NCBI GenBank assembly: GCA_045105235.1
Contig: JBGCDH010000015.1
Coordinates: forward strand, 21,166 to 85,165
Reading direction: 5' to 3'
Length of the DNA stretch: 64,000 nucleotides
Source of the DNA: GCA-2684655 sp045105235
Lineage (GTDB): Bacteria; Planctomycetota; UBA1135; UBA2386
The notes beneath the pieces are model-generated. The model had not been told where the DNA came from. It saw only the letters and a list, made by a program, of their open reading frames with translations, and searched no databases. The translations under genes were made by a program, and so were the position numbers. Below, piece after piece: positions 59,950 to 64,000 of the stretch (positions are counted from its first letter, which is position 1; the number at the start of each line of letters is the position of its first letter).

Positions 59950-61215
59950 GTGACGGATGTCGTTCTCTACTTTCAGGTGCATCAGCCGTATCGGCTGCGC
60001 GGCCTGCGACCGCGCGACCGCATGCGGCGGCTGGACTACTTTGACCAGCCGCTCAATCGCATGGTGGTCGAGCGGGTTGTCGATCGCTGCTACCTGCCCG
60101 GCAACCGTTTGCTGCTCGAGCAGATCGAGCGCACCGATGGCCAGCTGCGATGCGCCTTTTCGCTGTCCGGGTCGGTGCTGCGGCAGCTGCGGCAGTGGTC
60201 GCCGGAAGCTCTCGATTCGTTCGTGGCGTTGGCCGAAACGGGATGCGTCGAGTTTTTGTGTGAGACCAGCCATCACAGCCTGAGCGGTGTTGTCTGCGCC
60301 GACGAATTTCGTGAACAGGTCCGGCTGCAGCAGCGTGCCGTTACGGATTTGTTCGGGGCGCCGACGACGTTCCGGAACACTGAGCTGATCCTCAACAACG
60401 AGATCTGTCAGCTCGTCGAGGAACTCGGCTTTGACTGCGTGCTTGGCGAAGGCGCCGATCGCGTCCTCGGCGGCTGGCGCAGTCCGCAGGTGCCGTATCG
60501 GCCGCGCGGCTGCGAACGCATTCGCCTGCTGCTGCGCAGCTATTCGCTGTCGGATGACATCGCGTTTCGGTTTTCAGACAGCCAATGGGACTGCCATCCG
60601 CTGTACGCGGACACCTACTCGGATTGGCTTTGTGATAGCTCGGAACCGGCGCAGTTCATCGGTCTCTTTATGGACTACGAGACCTTTGGTGAGCACCAGC
60701 GCGCCGAGACCGGCATCTTCGAGTTCTTGCGGCATCTTCCGGAGCACGTGCTCGAGCACGACAAGCTGCGTTTTCGTACCCCGGCGCAGGTTGCGGCGGA
60801 GTTTGATGCCGTGCAGGAAATCGACTTTCCCGACGCTGTGTCGTGGGCCGACGCGGGCCGCGATCTGTCGGCGTGGCTTGGCAACCCGATGCAGCGTGCC
60901 GCGCACGAGCGTCTCTACGGCCTTCGCGAGCGGGTGCTGCGTGCGGCGGAGCAGCGTCAAGAACTGCTGCACGCATGGCGCGAGCTGACGACCTCGGACC
61001 ACGTCTACTACGTCGCCACGGCGCAGCATAGTGACGCTTCGGTGCACGACTACTTTCGGCCGCACGAGTCACCGCATGCGGCGTTCGTAGCGATCATGAC
61101 GGCGATCGATGATTTGGCCGCACAGGTCGACAGACTGCTGGGAGCGGCGCCCGCGAGTGCGATCGGCGCCGGCGACGATCCCACCGCGGCTCCCATTTCG
61201 AACGAGACTCTTTGA
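59950..61215 (+). CDS. Glycoside hydrolase family 57 protein
   Basis: The 421-residue protein starts at GTG 59950, giving VTDVVLYFQVHQPYRLRGLR, the GH57 N-terminal strand with the H-Q-P motif. Further blocks: CAFSLSGSVLRQLRQWSPEA, FLCETSHHSLSG, TTFRNTELILNNEICQLVEE, FDCVLGEGADRVLGGWRSP (where GH57 members place the nucleophile region) and GLFMDYETFGEHQRAETGIF (acid/base region). It probably acts on alpha-glucans inside the cell (alpha-amylase/glucanotransferase/branching type; which one is not clear). Position between the debranching enzyme (8-base gap) and the synthase/phosphorylase fusion (2-base gap) supports a role in glycogen metabolism. Confidence 0.9.
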   Translation: MTDVVLYFQVHQPYRLRGLRPRDRMRRLDYFDQPLNRMVVERVVDRCYLPGNRLLLEQIERTDGQLRCAFSLSGSVLRQLRQWSPEALDSFVALAETGCVEFLCETSHHSLSGVVCADEFREQVRLQQRAVTDLFGAPTTFRNTELILNNEICQLVEELGFDCVLGEGADRVLGGWRSPQVPYRPRGCERIRLLLRSYSLSDDIAFRFSDSQWDCHPLYADTYSDWLCDSSEPAQFIGLFMDYETFGEHQRAETGIFEFLRHLPEHVLEHDKLRFRTPAQVAAEFDAVQEIDFPDAVSWADAGRDLSAWLGNPMQRAAHERLYGLRERVLRAAEQRQELLHAWRELTTSDHVYYVATAQHSDASVHDYFRPHESPHAAFVAIMTAIDDLAAQVDRLLGAAPASAIGAGDDPTAAPISNETL

Positions 61216-61217
61216 AC

Positions 61218-64000
61218 ATGCCCCAACGCCCGTTCCAACTCTTTGAGATCAGCTGGGAAGTCTGCAACAAGGTTGGCGGCATCCACACGGTGCTGTCGAG
61301 CAAGGCTACGACCGCGGTGGCGCGCTACGGCGATGACTACGTGGTTGTCGGGCCGCAGCTGCACAGCGGCGGCGGCGGCGGCAGCGGCAATAGCAGCGGC
61401 CAGCAGCTGCCGTTTGACGAAGAGCCCGGCCACGAGGACTTCGTCGCGGCATGCCGACATGCGGGCGTGCCGGTGCGGGTTGGCCGTTGGCGGATCCCGG
61501 GGCGGCCGCGCTGCATTCTCGTGGGCTTTTCTGGCCTGTATGAAGACAAGGATGGCCTGCTCGCTGGCTTGTGGGAGCGGCATCAGGTCGATTCCATTGC
61601 CGGCGGCTGGGACTACGTCGAGCCGGTGCTGTTTTCGATCGCGGCCGCGCGCGTCATCGAACGCTGGTGGGAAGAGTATTTGGCGCCGTTCCATCGCCGG
61701 GCCGTGGTGCATGCGCACGAGTGGATGACGGGCGCTGCACTGCTGCAGCTGCAGGATCGCATTCCAAGCATCGGGACGGTCTTTACGACCCATGCGACGG
61801 TACTCGGGCGTTCGCTCGCTTCGCTTGGCGTGGCGGCAGCTGCGCCGGAGCAGCCGGACCGGGGCGGGCCGGGAACGCTTGGAGCCGAGGGCTTGGCGCA
61901 GCTTGCCGAGCAGCACGGCGTGCAGGCAAAGCACTCACTCGAAGGTGTGGCCGCGCGCAAAGCCGACGTGCTGACAACGGTCAGCGCGTTGACGGGGGAC
62001 GAGGTGGAGCGGCTGCACGCGCGGCGCGCCGAGCCGCTGTTGCCGAACGGGATCGATCTTGATGTTGTCGACGAACTCGTTTCCTCAGGCCCACTCGAAC
62101 GCAGTGGCCCGTCTAAGACTGGCGGCAAGATCGGCGGCAAGAGCAAGGCCGGCAAGGAAACGGATCGCGGTGCTGCCCGTCGGCTCACGACACGCCGAGA
62201 ACTGTCGCGGATCGCCGGAGCCTTGCTGGGCGAGGACGTGCAGGATGCCGCCTACGTGGCTCTCGCGGGGCGCTACGAGTTTCACAACAAGGGCATTGAG
62301 CTGTTGCTTGATGCGCTGGCCGAGATGAACCCTGGCCGCGGCCGCCGCGTGGTCGCGTTTGTGCTTGTGCCTGCGGGAAACTCGGGAGTTCTTGGTGAGC
62401 TGATGGATCGCCTTGAAGGGGGCGGGGAGACCCCTGCTGTCCACTCAGAGAACCATTCAGACTCCGAGCCGCTTGGTCTGTGCACGCACAACCTCTTCGA
62501 TGAAGATGTCGATCCGCTGCACGTGCACTGCAAAAAGCTCGGGCTGGACAACGCCAAGGGCAGCCGCGTCAAGATCGTGCAGATCCCGATCTATCTGCGG
62601 CCGGACGACGGCTTTCTGCATCGCGAATACGAGGCGGTGCTTGCCGCGATGGACGTTGGCGTCTACCCGTCCTTCTATGAGCCGTGGGGCTATACGCCGC
62701 AGGAAGCGCTCGCTGTTGGCGTGCCGACAATCACTTCGGACCTCGCGGGTTTCGGTCGCTGGGCCAACGCCAACAAGCTGGGGCCGCGCCAAGGCATCAC
62801 CGTGATCCCGCGCGAGAACGTTCCCTACCAAGAAGTTCTGGCGGCTACCGTCGAAGCGCTCGAGGGCCTGCTGGACGGGCCGGATCTCACCGATGCCTTG
62901 CGCAAGCGCTGTCGAGAAGCGGCCGGCCGAACGGCGTGGCGCGAACTCTACGACAACTACATCGCGGCCTATGGCCAGGCGCTCGACGCGGTGCAGCGGC
63001 GCAGCAAGGCGGGGGTGCAGCAGTTTCGGCTGCCCAAGCGGGCGCTGCCGCGGCCCTTGCCCTCCGCCGGTGCCGGTGCAAGCCCGCGGCTGACGTCGTT
63101 TGAGGCCACGGCGACGTTGCCCCAGAGTCTGCGGGGCCTCGAGCGACTGGCGCGCAACTTCTGGTGGGTTTGGAATCCGCAGGCGCGTGCGCTGTTTGAA
63201 GACCTCGCCCACGGCTTTGCGGACGCCGGCGAAAGCCCGGTTGCATTCCTGCAGAGCGTCGGGGCGGAGGCGCTGCAGCTGCGCGCCGAGGACCGCAAGT
63301 TTCAGCGCCGCGTCGCGCGCGTGCTGGAGGCGTTTGACGCCTACATGCAGACGGAGTCGCGCCTGCTGGTTGCCGATTCGGGCGCGGCGCTCGATGCCGA
63401 GCACCCGATCGCATACTTCTCGGCGGAGTTTGGGGTGCACCAGTCGCTGCCGGTGTATTCGGGCGGGCTCGGCATCTTGGCCGGCGACCACCTAAAGTCG
63501 GCAAGCGATCTTGGCCTGCCGCTGGTCGGCGTGGGGTTGTTCTACCGCTTCGGCTACATGCAGCAGCAGCTGGCTGCGGATGGTAGCCAAATCGCCGCAG
63601 ATCGTGAGAACCGCCCGGGCAAGCTGGCGGTTGAGCTCGTGCGAAATGCCGACGGCAGCGCGCTCGAAGTGCACGTGCCGATGCCGGGGCGCGACGTGAC
63701 GCTGCGGGCCTGGTGCGCGATGGTCGGGCGGGTGCGGCTCTTCTTGCTCGATGCCAACGTGCCGAGCAACTCCGAAGAAGATCGTGACATCACCCGCAAC
63801 CTCTACGGTGGCGACAGCGAGACGCGCATCCAGCAGGAGATCCTGCTGGGGCGGGGTGGCGTGCGCATGCTGCGGGCGATGGACGTGCGGCCGGCGGTCT
63901 ACCATATGAATGAGGGCCACGCGGCATTCCTGACGCTTGAACGCGTTAGCCGCATCGTCAAGGGCGCTGGACTGCCCTTCGAAGCGGCGCGCGAATACGT
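61218..64000 (+). CDS. Glycogen synthase (GT3) - alpha-glucan phosphorylase (GT35) fusion, partial
   Basis: The frame is open from ATG 61218 to the right edge (927 visible residues). Residues 1-590 are a GT3-type (eukaryotic-like) glycogen synthase: FEISWEVCNKVGGIHTVLSS, VVHAHEWMTGAALLQLQ, VFTTHATVLGRSLA, LAGRYEFHNKGIELLLDAL, and YPSFYEPWGYTPQEALAVG with VPTITSDLAGFGRW. From about residue 630 it becomes a GT35 phosphorylase of the 'alpha-glucan family' type: LERLARNFWWVWNPQARALF, IAYFSAEFGVHQSLPVYSGG, LGILAGDHLKSASDLGLPLV, YHMNEGHAAF. A Gly-rich insert lies near residue 55 and a Lys/Gly-rich one near 300. One chain thus holds both the chain-extending and chain-degrading enzyme. The catalytic C-terminus of the phosphorylase (PLP lysine) is outside the window. 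Confidence 0.93.
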   Translation, partial: MPQRPFQLFEISWEVCNKVGGIHTVLSSKATTAVARYGDDYVVVGPQLHSGGGGGSGNSSGQQLPFDEEPGHEDFVAACRHAGVPVRVGRWRIPGRPRCILVGFSGLYEDKDGLLAGLWERHQVDSIAGGWDYVEPVLFSIAAARVIERWWEEYLAPFHRRAVVHAHEWMTGAALLQLQDRIPSIGTVFTTHATVLGRSLASLGVAAAAPEQPDRGGPGTLGAEGLAQLAEQHGVQAKHSLEGVAARKADVLTTVSALTGDEVERLHARRAEPLLPNGIDLDVVDELVSSGPLERSGPSKTGGKIGGKSKAGKETDRGAARRLTTRRELSRIAGALLGEDVQDAAYVALAGRYEFHNKGIELLLDALAEMNPGRGRRVVAFVLVPAGNSGVLGELMDRLEGGGETPAVHSENHSDSEPLGLCTHNLFDEDVDPLHVHCKKLGLDNAKGSRVKIVQIPIYLRPDDGFLHREYEAVLAAMDVGVYPSFYEPWGYTPQEALAVGVPTITSDLAGFGRWANANKLGPRQGITVIPRENVPYQEVLAATVEALEGLLDGPDLTDALRKRCREAAGRTAWRELYDNYIAAYGQALDAVQRRSKAGVQQFRLPKRALPRPLPSAGAGASPRLTSFEATATLPQSLRGLERLARNFWWVWNPQARALFEDLAHGFADAGESPVAFLQSVGAEALQLRAEDRKFQRRVARVLEAFDAYMQTESRLLVADSGAALDAEHPIAYFSAEFGVHQSLPVYSGGLGILAGDHLKSASDLGLPLVGVGLFYRFGYMQQQLAADGSQIAADRENRPGKLAVELVRNADGSALEVHVPMPGRDVTLRAWCAMVGRVRLFLLDANVPSNSEEDRDITRNLYGGDSETRIQQEILLGRGGVRMLRAMDVRPAVYHMNEGHAAFLTLERVSRIVKGAGLPFEAAREY

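Overview
The window is GC-rich bacterial chromosomal DNA that fits a member of the Planctomycetota. The strongest indicators are an adjacent set of planctomycete marker families (a DUF1549/DUF1553 heme-motif protein, a Tat-exported DUF1501 protein and a small CxxCH cytochrome fused to leucine-rich repeats), an ECF sigma factor translationally coupled to a Ser/Thr kinase, exported FG-GAP/VCBS proteins, an lpxD gene, and a high share of GTG/TTG starts with few clear Shine-Dalgarno sites. I see no rRNA, CRISPR array, prophage or insertion sequence. One tRNA (Pro, CGG) lies near 6.1 kb. Both window ends cut through genes.

Layout. 1-2.0 kb: lipoprotein with repeated Ig-like domains (cut at the left edge). 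2.2-5.9 kb: three overlapping or abutting minus-strand genes mgtE, hydroxypyruvate/glyoxylate reductase and glycerate 2-kinase; the last two form a hydroxypyruvate to D-glycerate to 2-phosphoglycerate route. 6.1-10.1 kb: tRNA-Pro, exported SASA-type esterase, HEAT-like small protein, FG-GAP protein, small membrane protein. 10.2-15.1 kb: sterol-desaturase-like hydroxylase, then a minus-strand operon radical SAM - GT4 glycosyltransferase - radical SAM, then a broken, truncated second copy of the hydroxylase. 15.2-25.4 kb: second FG-GAP protein, an exported protein of unknown function, Ser/Thr kinase, ECF sigma factor, and a very large divergent subtilisin-like protease. 25.6-31.8 kb: GT87-like membrane glycosyltransferase and the DUF1553-DUF1501-cytochrome cassette. 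32.1-39.0 kb: giant AsmA/DUF748-like protein coupled to a lipoprotein. 39.2-41.4 kb: type III glutamine synthetase. 41.5-44.1 kb: two tandem paralogues with a carboxypeptidase-regulatory-like domain and a thioredoxin-fold domain that has lost its CxxC. 44.3-50.6 kb: small unknown gene and a GspD-GspE-GspF type II secretion cassette. 50.8-55.4 kb: PtsN-like EIIA, large membrane protein with a degenerate spermidine-synthase-like domain, lpxD. 55.5-56.2 kb: exported ComEA-type helix-hairpin-helix protein with a histone-H1-like tail. 56.2-64 kb: glycogen locus: glgC, divergent from debranching enzyme, GH57 hydrolase and a GT3 glycogen synthase fused to a GT35 phosphorylase (cut at the right edge).

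How the genes work together. The clearest functional units are glycogen metabolism, the D-glycerate pair, the outer-membrane/secretion genes (secretin, GspE, GspF, AsmA-like, LpxD), and the ECF-kinase module flanked by exported proteins. The least explained pieces are the double radical SAM/glycosyltransferase operon with its duplicated and decayed hydroxylase, a C-terminal domain shared by three exported proteins, the cysteine-less TlpA-like pair, and the exported HhH/H1-like protein.
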